A DNA stretch of 64,000 nt, from the NCBI RefSeq assembly GCF_048751585.1, contig NZ_JAZHOB010000011.1, positions 1 through 64,000 on the forward strand. Direction: 5' to 3'. The notes below the pieces were generated by a model, which searched no databases, was not told the DNA's origin, and saw nothing but the letters and a program-made list of their open reading frames with translations. Below, piece after piece: positions 15,779 to 24,772 of this stretch. The position numbers and the translations under genes were made by a program. The stretch comes from G025836975 sp048751585. Its GTDB lineage: Bacteria; Pseudomonadota; Gammaproteobacteria; Burkholderiales; Burkholderiaceae_B. Every line of letters starts with the position of its first letter. Position 1 is the first letter of the stretch.

Positions 15779-16804
15779 ATGACGCTGGAACGAGTAGAAC
15801 AAAGCCGCCTGACCGATATCACGGTCAAAGCCCTGCAAACCTATGGGCTCAGCGAGCCGGATGCCCGCAGTACCGCCGAAATCCTGGTGCTGGCCGACAT
15901 GTTCGGCTTGCATACCCACGGGGTCAGCCGCGTGGAGTCGTACGGCGAGCGCCTGGATTTGGGCGGCATCAAGGCATCGGCGGAAATGAAGATTGAAAAG
16001 TCGGCCCTCGCCATCAGCAAGGTCGACGGGGACAACGGCATCGGCCCCCTGGTTGGCCAAACCGCCTTGAAAGAAGCGATGGCATTGGCTCAGCAGACCG
16101 GCGTGGGCGTGGTTTTTGCGCGCGGCAGCAATCATTTCGGGCCGATTTCCCCCTACGCCTTCCTGGCGGCCCAGCAAGGCTATGCCTCATTCATCTGCAG
16201 CAACGCCACGACCACCATTGCGCCATGGGGCGGCCGCGAGGCGCGGCTGGGCAACAGTCCGCTGGGTTTCGGCATACCCAATCCCGGCGGCGACCCTTTC
16301 CTGCTCGACATGGCGCTAAGCGTCGTGGCCAGGGCCAAGATCCGGCAGGCCTTGCAGCAAGGCGCCTCCATCCCATCCACCTGGGCAACCGACAAGGAAG
16401 GCCGCCCCACCACCGACCCCAAAGCGGCGCTTAGCGGTTTCCTGATGGCTATCGGCGGCCACAAGGGCTACGGCCTGGCCCTGGTCGTCGATCTGCTGGC
16501 GGGCCTGTTGTCGGGCGCCTCCTATCTGACCCGCATCCAGTCATGGGTCGACAACCCCGAGGCGCCGCAAGATCTGGGCCACTTCTTCCTGCTGATCGAC
16601 ACCGCGCGCCTGGGCGGCGCCGATTGGTTGAGGGAAAGGATGGAGGATTTTCGCGGCATTCTGCACGACACGCCCGCAGCCGATCCGGCCATGCCCGTCA
16701 TCGTCCCCGGCGAGCTGGAGCTGAACAAATATCGACTGGCGCAAACCAGCGGCGTCGAAGTCGAGAAGGCCTCTATGGAACACCTTTTAAAGCGAGTGGC
16801 GTGA
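15779..16804 (+). CDS. Ldh-family (malate/L-lactate/ureidoglycolate type) NAD(P)-dependent dehydrogenase
   Basis: A 341-residue protein of the Ldh_2 family, which has its own fold distinct from classical lactate dehydrogenases. Landmarks are the VLADMFGLHTHGVSRVESY region near residues 38-56 with the catalytic His, the substrate loop RGSNHFGPISPYA at about 117-129, and GGHKGYGLALVVDLLAGLLSG at about 225-245. Members reduce or oxidise 2-hydroxy/2-oxo acids such as malate, sulfolactate, ureidoglycolate or cyclic imines. The ATG at 15779 has a GAAGAG ribosome site with about seven bases spacing, better than the TTG just before it. It is the first gene of the GntR-linked cluster. Confidence 0.9.
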   Translation: MTLERVEQSRLTDITVKALQTYGLSEPDARSTAEILVLADMFGLHTHGVSRVESYGERLDLGGIKASAEMKIEKSALAISKVDGDNGIGPLVGQTALKEAMALAQQTGVGVVFARGSNHFGPISPYAFLAAQQGYASFICSNATTTIAPWGGREARLGNSPLGFGIPNPGGDPFLLDMALSVVARAKIRQALQQGASIPSTWATDKEGRPTTDPKAALSGFLMAIGGHKGYGLALVVDLLAGLLSGASYLTRIQSWVDNPEAPQDLGHFFLLIDTARLGGADWLRERMEDFRGILHDTPAADPAMPVIVPGELELNKYRLAQTSGVEVEKASMEHLLKRVA

Positions 16805-16840
16805 TAATTGGGGCGACTCAATCTTCAAGCGACCAATTCC

Positions 16841-17488
16841 ATGCCTATAAAGAAAAGCAACACGCAGGCCGGCCAGGCCTACATCGAACTGAAGCAGCGC
16901 ATCGTGTCGGGCGAATTCGGTCCCGAGGACAGGCTGCGTGAAGTCGAACTGTCCGAGCGCCTGGGCATGAGCCGGACCCCCGTCCGCGAGGCGCTCAAGC
17001 GCCTGGAGGACGAGGGCCTGCTTACGCACCAGCCCCGCAAGGGACTGCTGATCACAACGCTGGACCAGCAGTCCATCACACAGCTGTATTCCTTGCGGGA
17101 AATCCTCGAAGGCGGCGCGGCGCGCTTCGCCGCCAAGCATGCCGACGACATCGAAATCGACAATATGCGCGCCATACTGGAAGACAGCAAGAACGGCGCG
17201 GATCCGATCAAATCGAACTACGATTTTCATCAGGCCATTTATGCCGCGTCGCATAACCAGTTCCTGATCAAAGCCATCAACAACCTGATCGATTCCACCG
17301 CGCTGCTCGGCCAGAGCACGCTGGCGCATACCGGTCGGCCGGCGCTCGCCTACCAGGAGCACATGACGCTGTTTAACGCCATTGCGGCACGCGATGCGGA
17401 CCATGCCGAACAAGAAGCGCGCAGCCATATCAGGCAGGCTCTGCTGGCCCGCCTGAAACAGCAACGGTCAACCCCCGCCGGCGGCTGA
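16841..17488 (+). CDS. GntR-family transcriptional regulator with FCD ligand domain
   Basis: A 215-residue regulator. The winged-helix domain occupies about residues 7-72, with the GntR signature ELSERLGMSRTPVREALKRLEDEGLL at about 36-61. The rest is an all-helical FCD domain (FadR C-terminal type) containing DFHQAIYAASHN and a late His, which in this family bind a metal and an organic acid. ATG 16841 gives the expected N-terminus; an in-frame TTG at 16808 would add 11 residues and is less likely. It probably represses this cluster until its substrate acid binds; the GTATAC palindrome at 15698 is the candidate site. Confidence 0.93.
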   Translation: MPIKKSNTQAGQAYIELKQRIVSGEFGPEDRLREVELSERLGMSRTPVREALKRLEDEGLLTHQPRKGLLITTLDQQSITQLYSLREILEGGAARFAAKHADDIEIDNMRAILEDSKNGADPIKSNYDFHQAIYAASHNQFLIKAINNLIDSTALLGQSTLAHTGRPALAYQEHMTLFNAIAARDADHAEQEARSHIRQALLARLKQQRSTPAGG

Positions 17489-17524
17489 CATACAAACATT
17501 AACTTTCCAGCCAGGAACCATTCC

Positions 17525-18259
17525 ATGAACACCAATCTATCCGACGCCCGCGCCGTATTGCTGCCTACCGGCAAACTCAGAGCCGCCATCAATTACGGCA
17601 ATCCGGTGCTGGCCCAGAAAAACGCCGCCGGCCAGCCTCAAGGCGTTTCGGTCGCTCTAGCCAAGGCCCTGGCGCAGCGGCTGGATGCCGAACTGGAAAT
17701 CGTCGCCTTCCCCGCAGCGGGCAAGGTGGTTGATGCCGCCAAGGACGACGTCTGGGATATCGGCTTCCTGGCCATCGACCCGCTGCGGGCCGAAGAGGTC
17801 ATGTTCACATCGCCCTACGTCATCATCGAAGGCACTTACCTGGTCAAGCAAGACAGCGGACTGAATGCGCTGGAAGATGTGGATGCGGTCGGCCTGCGCA
17901 TCGCGGTCGGTAAAGGCGCGGCCTACGATTTGTTTCTTAGCCGCGAACTGAAACACGCCGGCATCGAGCGCGCGGAAACCTCGGCGGGCGCCGTGGATTT
18001 ATTCCTGGCGCAAGGGCTGGACGCCGCCGCAGGCGTCCGCCAGCCGCTGGAGGCCGCGGCGCGGGAGCACGCAGGGCTGAAGGTGCTGCCCGGCTACTTC
18101 ACAGCCATCCGCCAAGCCATGGCCACCCCCGTCAAGAACAAGGCGGCGCATGCCTACCTGCAATCCTTCATCGAAGAAATGAAGGCCAGCGGCTTCGTGG
18201 CGCAGGCGCTACAGGAAAGCGGCCAGGGAGAGGCCACAGTGGCTCCCGCCGGGAACTGA
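17525..18259 (+). CDS. Periplasmic-binding-protein type 2 homologue without a signal peptide
   Basis: The 244-residue sequence has the fold pattern of amino-acid ABC transporter receptors (SBP_bac_3): GKLRAAINYGNPVLAQ, PQGVSVALAKALAQRLDAELEIVAF, DVWDIGFLAIDPLRAEEVMFTSPY and GLRIAVGKGAAYDLFLSREL. However, the N-terminus MNTNLSDARAVLLPTG is not a signal peptide, and only 36 bases separate it from the previous gene. No permease or ATPase is encoded nearby. A cytoplasmic sensor or an enzyme derived from this fold (as in cyclohexadienyl dehydratases) is therefore as likely as transport. It lies between the GntR regulator and a lactonase gene. Confidence 0.8.
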   Translation: MNTNLSDARAVLLPTGKLRAAINYGNPVLAQKNAAGQPQGVSVALAKALAQRLDAELEIVAFPAAGKVVDAAKDDVWDIGFLAIDPLRAEEVMFTSPYVIIEGTYLVKQDSGLNALEDVDAVGLRIAVGKGAAYDLFLSRELKHAGIERAETSAGAVDLFLAQGLDAAAGVRQPLEAAAREHAGLKVLPGYFTAIRQAMATPVKNKAAHAYLQSFIEEMKASGFVAQALQESGQGEATVAPAGN

Positions 18260-18310
18260 CATCTGCAAGGCCTTCAACCAGAAACATTCAAACCGAATCA
18301 AGGCACACCT

Positions 18311-19228
18311 ATGTTCGCTGCTCCTCCTGAAACCACCGCGCGCGTTTTTGCCACCTTACCCAAAGAGCTCGAAGGCGACGCACGCCAGTCGTATTGGCTG
18401 CAACAACAGCACAAGGGCCGCCAGCTTCCCGCCTTTTTCGAAGGCCCGTCCTTCGACAGGGAAGGCAATCTTTACTGCGTCGATGTGGCCTATGGACGCG
18501 TCTTCCGCATAAACCCGCAAGGCCAGTTCCACCAAGTCGTTCAATACGACGGCGAACCCAACGGCCTGAAAATCCATCAGGACGGCCGTATTTTCATCGC
18601 CGACTACCGGCATGGAATCATGGTGCTCGATCCGCATAACGGGCGCATAGAGCCTTACTTCACACGCCCGATGTTCGAACGGTTCCGTGGCGTGAACGAC
18701 CTTCATTTCACGTCCAACGGCGATCTCTACTTTACCGACCAGGGCCAGAGCGGACTGCAGTCTCCCAACGGCCGCCTGTTCCGGCTAAGCGCCGGCGGCA
18801 AGCTGGACTGCCTGTTGAACAACATTCCCAGCCCCAACGGCCTGACCTTCAACGCCGCCGAAACCGATCTGCTGCTGGCCGTTACCCGGGCCAACGCCAT
18901 CTGGCGCGTGCGCTTCTTCCCCGATGGCAACGTTTCAAAATCGGGAACCTTCATCCAGATGTCGGGCGGATTGGCCGGACCGGACGGGCTGGCGCTGGAC
19001 GAACAGGACAACCTGCTGGTCTGCCATATGGGCATGGGCAGCATCTGGAAGTTCAGCCGCCTGGGCGAGCCCGTGCTGCGCATCCGATCACCCAAGGGCA
19101 TTCTTACCAGCAATTGCGCCTTCGGCGGGAAGGACAACAAGACCTTGTTCATCACCGATTCGGAAACCGCGTCGATACTTGCCGTCGACCTGGATGTTCC
19201 AGGCAGGAAAACCTACGCGCTAAGTTAA
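18311..19228 (+). CDS. SMP-30/gluconolactonase-family lactonase
   Basis: A 305-residue six-bladed beta-propeller protein. The metal Glu lies in FFEGPSFDREGNLYCVD (about residue 41), Asn residues in GVNDLHFTSNGDLYFTD (about 130) and SPNGLTF (about 178), and the metal Asp in GPDGLALDEQDNLLV (about 225). These match the divalent-metal site of SMP-30/gluconolactonases, which open sugar or hydroxy-acid lactones. There is no signal peptide, so it is cytoplasmic. It may open a lactone that the Ldh-type dehydrogenase or the aconitase-like enzyme then handles. Confidence 0.88.
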   Translation: MFAAPPETTARVFATLPKELEGDARQSYWLQQQHKGRQLPAFFEGPSFDREGNLYCVDVAYGRVFRINPQGQFHQVVQYDGEPNGLKIHQDGRIFIADYRHGIMVLDPHNGRIEPYFTRPMFERFRGVNDLHFTSNGDLYFTDQGQSGLQSPNGRLFRLSAGGKLDCLLNNIPSPNGLTFNAAETDLLLAVTRANAIWRVRFFPDGNVSKSGTFIQMSGGLAGPDGLALDEQDNLLVCHMGMGSIWKFSRLGEPVLRIRSPKGILTSNCAFGGKDNKTLFITDSETASILAVDLDVPGRKTYALS

Positions 19229-19278
19229 TTTCACACCTCATTCCATATCGAATCGCCTTAGATTTCAGGACATCCAAT

Positions 19279-20280
19279 ATGAAACATTCCACACTCATTG
19301 CCAAACGCAAACTCCTGGCAGCCGCCATGGCCGGCTGCCTGTTGGCCGCGGCGCCCGGCCTGGCTTCGGCCCAGGGCTCGTATCCGGACGGCCCCATCAC
19401 GCTCATCGTGCCCTTCCCCGCTGGTGGCGGTGTGGATGTGGTCGGACGCATCCTTGCCAAAAGCCTGGCAGCCGAACTGAAGCAATCGGTCGTCGTCGAA
19501 AACAAACCCGGCGCCAGCGGCATGATAGGCGCCGGCTACGCGTCCAGCGCGAAACCGAACGGACAGACGCTGCTCCTGGCCAGCTCCGGCGAGGTCGCCA
19601 TCAACCCGCATCTATACAAGAAGATGTCCTACGACCCGGCGACCAATTTGGCCCCCGTTACCCTGGTTGCCAAGATCCCGAACATTCTGGCTATCAGCAA
19701 CAAGCTGCCGGTCGACAATCTGGCCGAGTTCGTCGATTACGCAAAGAAGAACAGCCAGGACCTGTCCTACTCGTCCAGCGGCATGGGCAATATCCAGAAC
19801 ATCTCCGGAGAATTGTTCAACAAGCTGGCCGGCACCCAGATTCTTCACGTTCCCTACAAAGGCTCTGCGCAAGCCGTGGCCGATGTCGCGGGCGGGCAGA
19901 TCAGCGCCACGTTCGCCAGCGGAGCCGCATTGCTGCCGTTCATACAGGCCGGCAAGGTCAAGGCCGTGGGTGTTTCTTCGGACAAACCCATGAGCGCGTT
20001 TCCGAATGTCCCACCCATCAGCAGCATCCCGGGGCTGCAGGATTTCGTATTGGTCAACTGGTTCGGCTTGTTCACCACAGCCGGTACTTCGGATGCGATC
20101 ATCGCCAAGCTGAATGCCGCCACGGTAAAGGCTCTTAACGATCCAGAAGTCGTGAAGACGCTGGAGAACCAGGGCGCGCAACCGGCACCGATGACTCCCG
20201 CCGAGTTCGGCAAATTCCGCGCGGAGCAGTCGGAGCTTTTTGGCCGGATCATCAAGGATGCCGGCATCAAGATCGAATAA
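19279..20280 (+). CDS. Bug/TctC-family periplasmic solute-binding protein (orphan)
   Basis: A 333-residue receptor with a Sec signal peptide (MKHSTLIAKRKLLAAAMAG, cleavage after ASA at about 32). The family signature ...YPDGPITLIVPFPAGGGVDVVGRI follows directly. Unlike the receptor at 1551-2555 it has no TctA/TctB partners here, a common situation in Bordetella-like genomes. The ATG at 19279 is chosen because it starts the signal peptide; a longer in-frame extension would overlap the lactonase gene. It probably captures a carboxylic acid for a permease encoded elsewhere. Confidence 0.92.
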   Translation: MKHSTLIAKRKLLAAAMAGCLLAAAPGLASAQGSYPDGPITLIVPFPAGGGVDVVGRILAKSLAAELKQSVVVENKPGASGMIGAGYASSAKPNGQTLLLASSGEVAINPHLYKKMSYDPATNLAPVTLVAKIPNILAISNKLPVDNLAEFVDYAKKNSQDLSYSSSGMGNIQNISGELFNKLAGTQILHVPYKGSAQAVADVAGGQISATFASGAALLPFIQAGKVKAVGVSSDKPMSAFPNVPPISSIPGLQDFVLVNWFGLFTTAGTSDAIIAKLNAATVKALNDPEVVKTLENQGAQPAPMTPAEFGKFRAEQSELFGRIIKDAGIKIE

Positions 20281-20325
20281 GCACCACCACCCACGCCGCC
20301 CTATCATCCACGCCGTAGTCTCATC

Positions 20326-22959
20326 ATGCATACAACACCCGCTCGCTATCGACAACAGATCGACATTGAGGGAGACGCCTACACCGCCGTCGACTTCCGT
20401 GGAATCGACCCGGCATCGCTTGCGCGCTTGCCCACTGTCCTTCTGCTGCTGCTCGAAAATGTGTTGCGCAATACGCAGGGCGAGGATCGCGACCAGGCCG
20501 TCTCCGCGATACTGGCCTGGCTCGATCAGGGCAGCAGCGTTGCAGAGGTTCCCTTTCTGCCGAACCGGGTGTTGATGCACGATACGACGAGCACACCGGC
20601 GCTGGTCGATATCGCAGCCATGCGAGACTACCTGGCGCGCGAAGGCGGCGATCCGTCCGCACTGACGCCTACCCTGCCGGTCGATGTATCCATCGACCAT
20701 TCGCTGGCGGTCGAGGCATTCGGCCAGACCGATGCGGCGGAATTGAACATGGGGCATGAAATCCGGCGCAACTCGGAACGCTACCGTTTCCTGCGCTGGG
20801 CATCATCGGCCTTGCCCACGGTGCGCATCAATCCGCCCGGCACCGGAATCATGCACACCATCAACCTGGAGCAGTTGGCCACCGTGGTGACAACGCAGCA
20901 ACGGGAAGACGGCACATGGATTTTCCCCGATATGCTGCTAGGCACCGACAGCCATACGCCCATGATCAATGGCATAGGCGTGCTGGGCTGGGGTGTGGGT
21001 GGTCTGGAAGCACAGACCGTGATGTTCGGCATGCCGACCATGCTGCGCATCCCCGATGTCATTGGGGTGCGCCTGATTGGCGCGAAGAACGACGTGGCGC
21101 AAGCCACCGACATCGCCTTGGCGGTGACGGAGCGGCTGCGCAAACTGGGCGTGGCCGGCGAATTCGTCGAGTTCCATGGGCCGGGTGTCTCCACCTTGTC
21201 CGCGGGGGACCGCGCCGTGATCGCCAACATGGCGCCCGAATACGGAGCGACCACCGGATTTTTTCCCGTGGACCGGCACACGCTGGACTATCTGCGAACA
21301 ACCGGGCGCAGCGAAACGCACATTCGGCAAGTGGAAAGCTATATCCGGCAAATGGGACTATGGTTCGACCCAGACCGCCGGCCCACATACACCCAAACCA
21401 TTGAGATCGACCTGAGCGCCATCGGCATATCGGTGGCCGGTCCCCGACGCCCGCAGGATCGCCGCGATTACTCCGAAACCGCGCAGGCCCTGGCAGAGAT
21501 TGCGCATGACTTCGCTCCGGACCAGGCGAAAGAACTGCCCAGATACCCGGTGGGATTGGCGGCCATCACCAGCTGCACCAACACGTCGGATCCGCGCCTG
21601 CTGATCGCCGCCGGCCTGCTTGCCAGAAAGGCGCGGCAGCTTGGCCTGAAGGTGCCTGGCTGGGTAAAGACATCGCTGGCGCCCGGCTCGCCCGCCGCCG
21701 CCAGGTATCTGGAGCGCGCCGGCCTCTTGCCTGACCTGCATGCGCTGTGCTTTGACATCGTCGGCTACGGCTGCACCACCTGTATTGGAAACTCGGGACA
21801 GTTGCTGCCCAGCGTGCAGCAGGCGATGGATCTGAACCAGGCCAGGCCCGTCGCCATCCTGTCGGGCAACCGGAATTTCCCGGGGCGGGTCCATCCGGAC
21901 CTGGATCTGGGCTTCCTGATGTCTCCGGCACTGGTGGTGGCCTTCGCGCTGCATGGCGATGCCAAGGTCAATCTGCGCGAACAGCCTGTGCAAATCACCG
22001 ATGAAGGGCGGGAGATTTATCTGAAGGATATATGGCCCTCTGAGCAAGAGGTGTCCGAGGCGCTGCGGCTTTCGCAAGATCCCGGCGATTACGCATCCGC
22101 ATTCCGGCAAGCTTCGCACAACCCCTTGTGGGATGGCCTGGAAGCGCCTGAAGGCCAGCTTTTCCCCTGGAGCGATGACTCGAACTATCTGCAGCCTCCT
22201 CCCTTTGCGGCAATGCGCGGGCAAAGCTTGCTGGGCCGCTATACGGCCTACCCCTTGATGATGGTGGGCGACGATGTGACCACGGATCATATTTCGCCGG
22301 CCAGCGCCATACCGTCCAAGAGCTTCGTGGCCGACTACCTGGTGGAGCGCGGGGAAAACCGCGCAGACCTCAATGTGTTCGCGGCGCGGCGGGGCAACTG
22401 GAAAGTCATGCTGCGCGGCGCCTTCCATAGCCGCGCCCTGAAGAACCTATTATGTCCGGAATGCCCGGTCGGCCATACGCTGCATATTCCCAGCGGGAAA
22501 ATCCGCCCCCTGCACGAGGTGGCTGATCTCTACAAGCAGGATAAGCAATCGACGGTGCTGATTGCCGGCGAACGCTATGGCACAGGATCCTCGCGCGATT
22601 GGGCCGCCAAGGTTCTGCGCTTGCTGGGGGTGCGCGCGGTGCTGGCCCTTAGTTTCGAACGCATACACCGCTCCAATCTGATCGGCATGGGCGTCGTCCC
22701 CATCAAGCTGCCCAAGTCCTTGTCCGAAGGACCGTTGCGGATGATGCCCGGCGATACCGTGGAGCTGGATCTGGATCCCGCGACGCTCAAGCCGCGCTGC
22801 GCCCTGCAAGTCCTGATTCGGCGCGTCAATGGCACCACGGAAACGATCAAGGCGACCGCCGCCATTGAAACCATGCTGGAACGGGATTTCCTGCGTATCG
22901 GAGGCGTCATGCCAATGATACTGGACCGGGCTTTCAAGGAGCACGCCGCCCAGGACTAG
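20326..22959 (+). CDS. Aconitase-family (4Fe-4S) hydratase, AcnA-like paralogue
   Basis: An 877-residue protein with the AcnA domain order: three-domain catalytic core, linker, swivel domain. The three cluster cysteines are present, in AITSCTNTSDP (about 411) and in GYGCTTCIGNSGQ (about 483 and 486). Substrate-binding SSRDWAAK (about 755) and SFERIHRSNLIGMGVVPIKLP are also visible. The N-terminus is shortened and diverged from housekeeping AcnA, and its position at the end of a GntR-linked catabolic cluster suggests a dedicated role, for example isomerising a substituted citrate or malate. It could equally be a second aconitase or a methylisocitrate enzyme; no prp genes are nearby. Confidence 0.85.
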   Translation: MHTTPARYRQQIDIEGDAYTAVDFRGIDPASLARLPTVLLLLLENVLRNTQGEDRDQAVSAILAWLDQGSSVAEVPFLPNRVLMHDTTSTPALVDIAAMRDYLAREGGDPSALTPTLPVDVSIDHSLAVEAFGQTDAAELNMGHEIRRNSERYRFLRWASSALPTVRINPPGTGIMHTINLEQLATVVTTQQREDGTWIFPDMLLGTDSHTPMINGIGVLGWGVGGLEAQTVMFGMPTMLRIPDVIGVRLIGAKNDVAQATDIALAVTERLRKLGVAGEFVEFHGPGVSTLSAGDRAVIANMAPEYGATTGFFPVDRHTLDYLRTTGRSETHIRQVESYIRQMGLWFDPDRRPTYTQTIEIDLSAIGISVAGPRRPQDRRDYSETAQALAEIAHDFAPDQAKELPRYPVGLAAITSCTNTSDPRLLIAAGLLARKARQLGLKVPGWVKTSLAPGSPAAARYLERAGLLPDLHALCFDIVGYGCTTCIGNSGQLLPSVQQAMDLNQARPVAILSGNRNFPGRVHPDLDLGFLMSPALVVAFALHGDAKVNLREQPVQITDEGREIYLKDIWPSEQEVSEALRLSQDPGDYASAFRQASHNPLWDGLEAPEGQLFPWSDDSNYLQPPPFAAMRGQSLLGRYTAYPLMMVGDDVTTDHISPASAIPSKSFVADYLVERGENRADLNVFAARRGNWKVMLRGAFHSRALKNLLCPECPVGHTLHIPSGKIRPLHEVADLYKQDKQSTVLIAGERYGTGSSRDWAAKVLRLLGVRAVLALSFERIHRSNLIGMGVVPIKLPKSLSEGPLRMMPGDTVELDLDPATLKPRCALQVLIRRVNGTTETIKATAAIETMLERDFLRIGGVMPMILDRAFKEHAAQD

Positions 22960-23065
22960 AACATTCGCATACCGGCAAGCGGGGCTGATTTACCGAAATT
23001 CCGGTATAGTCACGGCATGCATATTGCGTGAATTGATCACGCTTGCACTTGCACATTGCCCGACC

Positions 23066-23629
23066 ATGACCGATAAGCGCAAACGCCCTGCGCAACTGAC
23101 TGTTACCGGCATCGACGATGCCCGGATCAGCCTGGCCGGCACGACCATCACGGCCGCATCCGGAGTTCAGGCACATCCCCTTCCTTCCAGAATCGCCTCG
23201 CGGCGGCGCGCGGCGGCGAACGATACGTCCGCGGCCAACCCCTGCCTGAGCTGCGGCGCCTGCTGCGCGCACTTCCGTGTCTCTTTCTATTGCGGCGAAG
23301 TCGCCGGCGAAAGCGGCGGCACCGTGCCGCCCGAACTGGTCAGCCAGGTCGGGCCCTTGCGCGCCTGCATGAAAGGAACCGAATACGGCGGACAGCGCTG
23401 CGTCGCCCTGCGCGGAGAACTGGGTCAGGAAGGCATCCATTGCGCCATCTACGAACAGCGCCCATCACCCTGCCGGGAATTCCCCGCCTGGATGGAAGAC
23501 GGTTCGCCCAATCCGGATTGCCAGCGGCTGCGCAAAGCCATAGGCTTGCCGCCGCTGCCGCATCGCTCGGACGATGACGACCAGAATCCTACCAACACGC
23601 CTCCGCGCCGCGGCGACGTAGCGGCATAG
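23066..23629 (+). CDS. YkgJ-family cysteine-cluster protein
   Basis: A 187-residue protein with an unusual N-terminal extension of about 60 residues, then CLSCGACCAHFRVSFY at about 65, the CxxCxxCC signature of the YkgJ/UPF0153 group thought to bind a metal or Fe-S centre. Later cysteines (GGQRCVAL, HCAIYEQRPSPCREFP) complete the family pattern. The biochemical function of the family is unknown. The ATG at 23066 is preferred over the upstream in-frame TTG at 23024. Confidence 0.85.
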   Translation: MTDKRKRPAQLTVTGIDDARISLAGTTITAASGVQAHPLPSRIASRRRAAANDTSAANPCLSCGACCAHFRVSFYCGEVAGESGGTVPPELVSQVGPLRACMKGTEYGGQRCVALRGELGQEGIHCAIYEQRPSPCREFPAWMEDGSPNPDCQRLRKAIGLPPLPHRSDDDDQNPTNTPPRRGDVAA

Positions 23630-23637
23630 CCATCAAC

Positions 23638-23657
23638 GCTGGCTGCATGAAGCCAGC
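23638..23657. terminator. Hairpin between converging genes
   Basis: GCTGGCT (23638-23644) and AGCCAGC (23651-23657) form a seven-pair stem with a six-base loop, between the ends of two converging genes. There is no T-run on either side, so factor-independent termination is doubtful. Confidence 0.35.
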
Positions 23658-23661
23658 AGGG

Positions 23662-24549
23662 TTATGACCCCGGGATCGGCGCATGGCCCGCCAACGCCAG
23701 CACCGCCAGCGGTCCGACTGATCGGATGGGCTCGACTTGCTCCGGATGGCGGACGTAAAGCGTTCCGCCATACGACAAGGCATTGACTGAAACGTCGTAG
23801 GCGTGTTCGCGGCTACGCGGCACAATCAGCAGCCAATCGTCCTCGGCCAGCATATTGCAGGGCGGCAGCAGGCCGGCCTTGTCCGGCAGCAGATCAAGCT
23901 TACGACATGCCTTGTCAAATGCCGCATGCATGCTGGCGGCGGATTCTTCGACATCCCTGCCGGCCCCGCAAAGCGTACGCACAAAAAGATGCCTGGCCCG
24001 CAGCTCGGACTGCATGGCCGTCGCCAACCGCTCCGCTGCTTGCGGCAAATCACGCGTCAGGTAATGCAGGCTGGCATTGCCTGGCGCGGAAGGTATCCAC
24101 TGAACATGCTTGTGACGCTGGCTTGCACCCGCCTCGGGGCCGCCGTTATAGAAACCCAGCCCGCCGGAATCCGACATGACCGTCGCAAGCGCCTTGAAGT
24201 CGTCCAGGGTCAAGGGCAGGCGCTGCTCTTCGAATTCGCGTCGGGCCAGCACCAAGTGGCGTTCGCAAACAGGGAACTTGTTCAAGATGGCCAGATGATA
24301 TTCCCCGACAGGCCCGACGGTCAGGGCCGGTTCAGGCGACAGGAAAGGATTGAAATCCGGGTCGCGCGGGCCGCCGGGCATGGCGACTTTTGCCGCATCC
24401 TTGGCCGACAGCGAAGACACCCACCGCAAGGTAAAAGGCAGGTCCCGATCGTGCATCAGTATTTCTTGCGCATCGATGGGCTGCAGCGCGCCCTCGGCAC
24501 GCGCCTGGGCGCTGCATCGGTCGACGGTTCGCATGAAAGCGGTGGCCAT
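23662..24549 (-). CDS. ATP adenylyltransferase / Ap4A phosphorylase II-like protein (DUF4922-type)
   Basis: A 295-residue HIT-superfamily protein. The central part PVCERHLVLARREFEEQRLPLTLDDFKAL is followed by GFYNGGPEAGASQRHKHVQWIP at about 137-158, containing the His-x-His-x-Gln active site shared with yeast Apa1/2 phosphorylases. These enzymes cleave diadenosine tetraphosphate with phosphate to ADP and ATP. The C-terminal third (NMLAEDDWLLIVPRSREH...YGGTLYVRHPEQVEPIRSVGPLAVLALAG) matches the adenylyltransferase C-terminal domain. A GGGAGA ribosome site precedes the ATG. It seems monocistronic and may limit Ap4A alarmone levels. Confidence 0.82.
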   Translation of the reverse strand: MATAFMRTVDRCSAQARAEGALQPIDAQEILMHDRDLPFTLRWVSSLSAKDAAKVAMPGGPRDPDFNPFLSPEPALTVGPVGEYHLAILNKFPVCERHLVLARREFEEQRLPLTLDDFKALATVMSDSGGLGFYNGGPEAGASQRHKHVQWIPSAPGNASLHYLTRDLPQAAERLATAMQSELRARHLFVRTLCGAGRDVEESAASMHAAFDKACRKLDLLPDKAGLLPPCNMLAEDDWLLIVPRSREHAYDVSVNALSYGGTLYVRHPEQVEPIRSVGPLAVLALAGHAPIPGS

Positions 24550-24772
24550 GTTGTCTCCCTTTCCGGTTGTTTATGGATGCCGGGGCATTGTAGGCCAGCG
24601 TGGCGGCTTTTGGAGCCGTCCCGGCTGCGGAGCTTGCCAGTCCGGCTTACCGATTCCCGAGAACGGCACCCCGTATTAACCCTGGTTTTCGCGCGTACAA
24701 TTCTGGATTCCGGTGCGTCTTCGTCTTGTTTGGCCCGCCGGATTCAGACAACATTTTTGGAAGCAATGCATT

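Noticed and set aside
19612..20757. 381-codon antisense frame over the Bug receptor and start of the hydratase
   Set aside because: It spans two clear sense genes and the gap between them and shows no family features.
21358..22428. 356-codon open frame antisense to the aconitase paralogue
   Set aside because: The sense frame has full aconitase motifs; the antisense product is His/Arg/Gln-rich without any recognisable fold.
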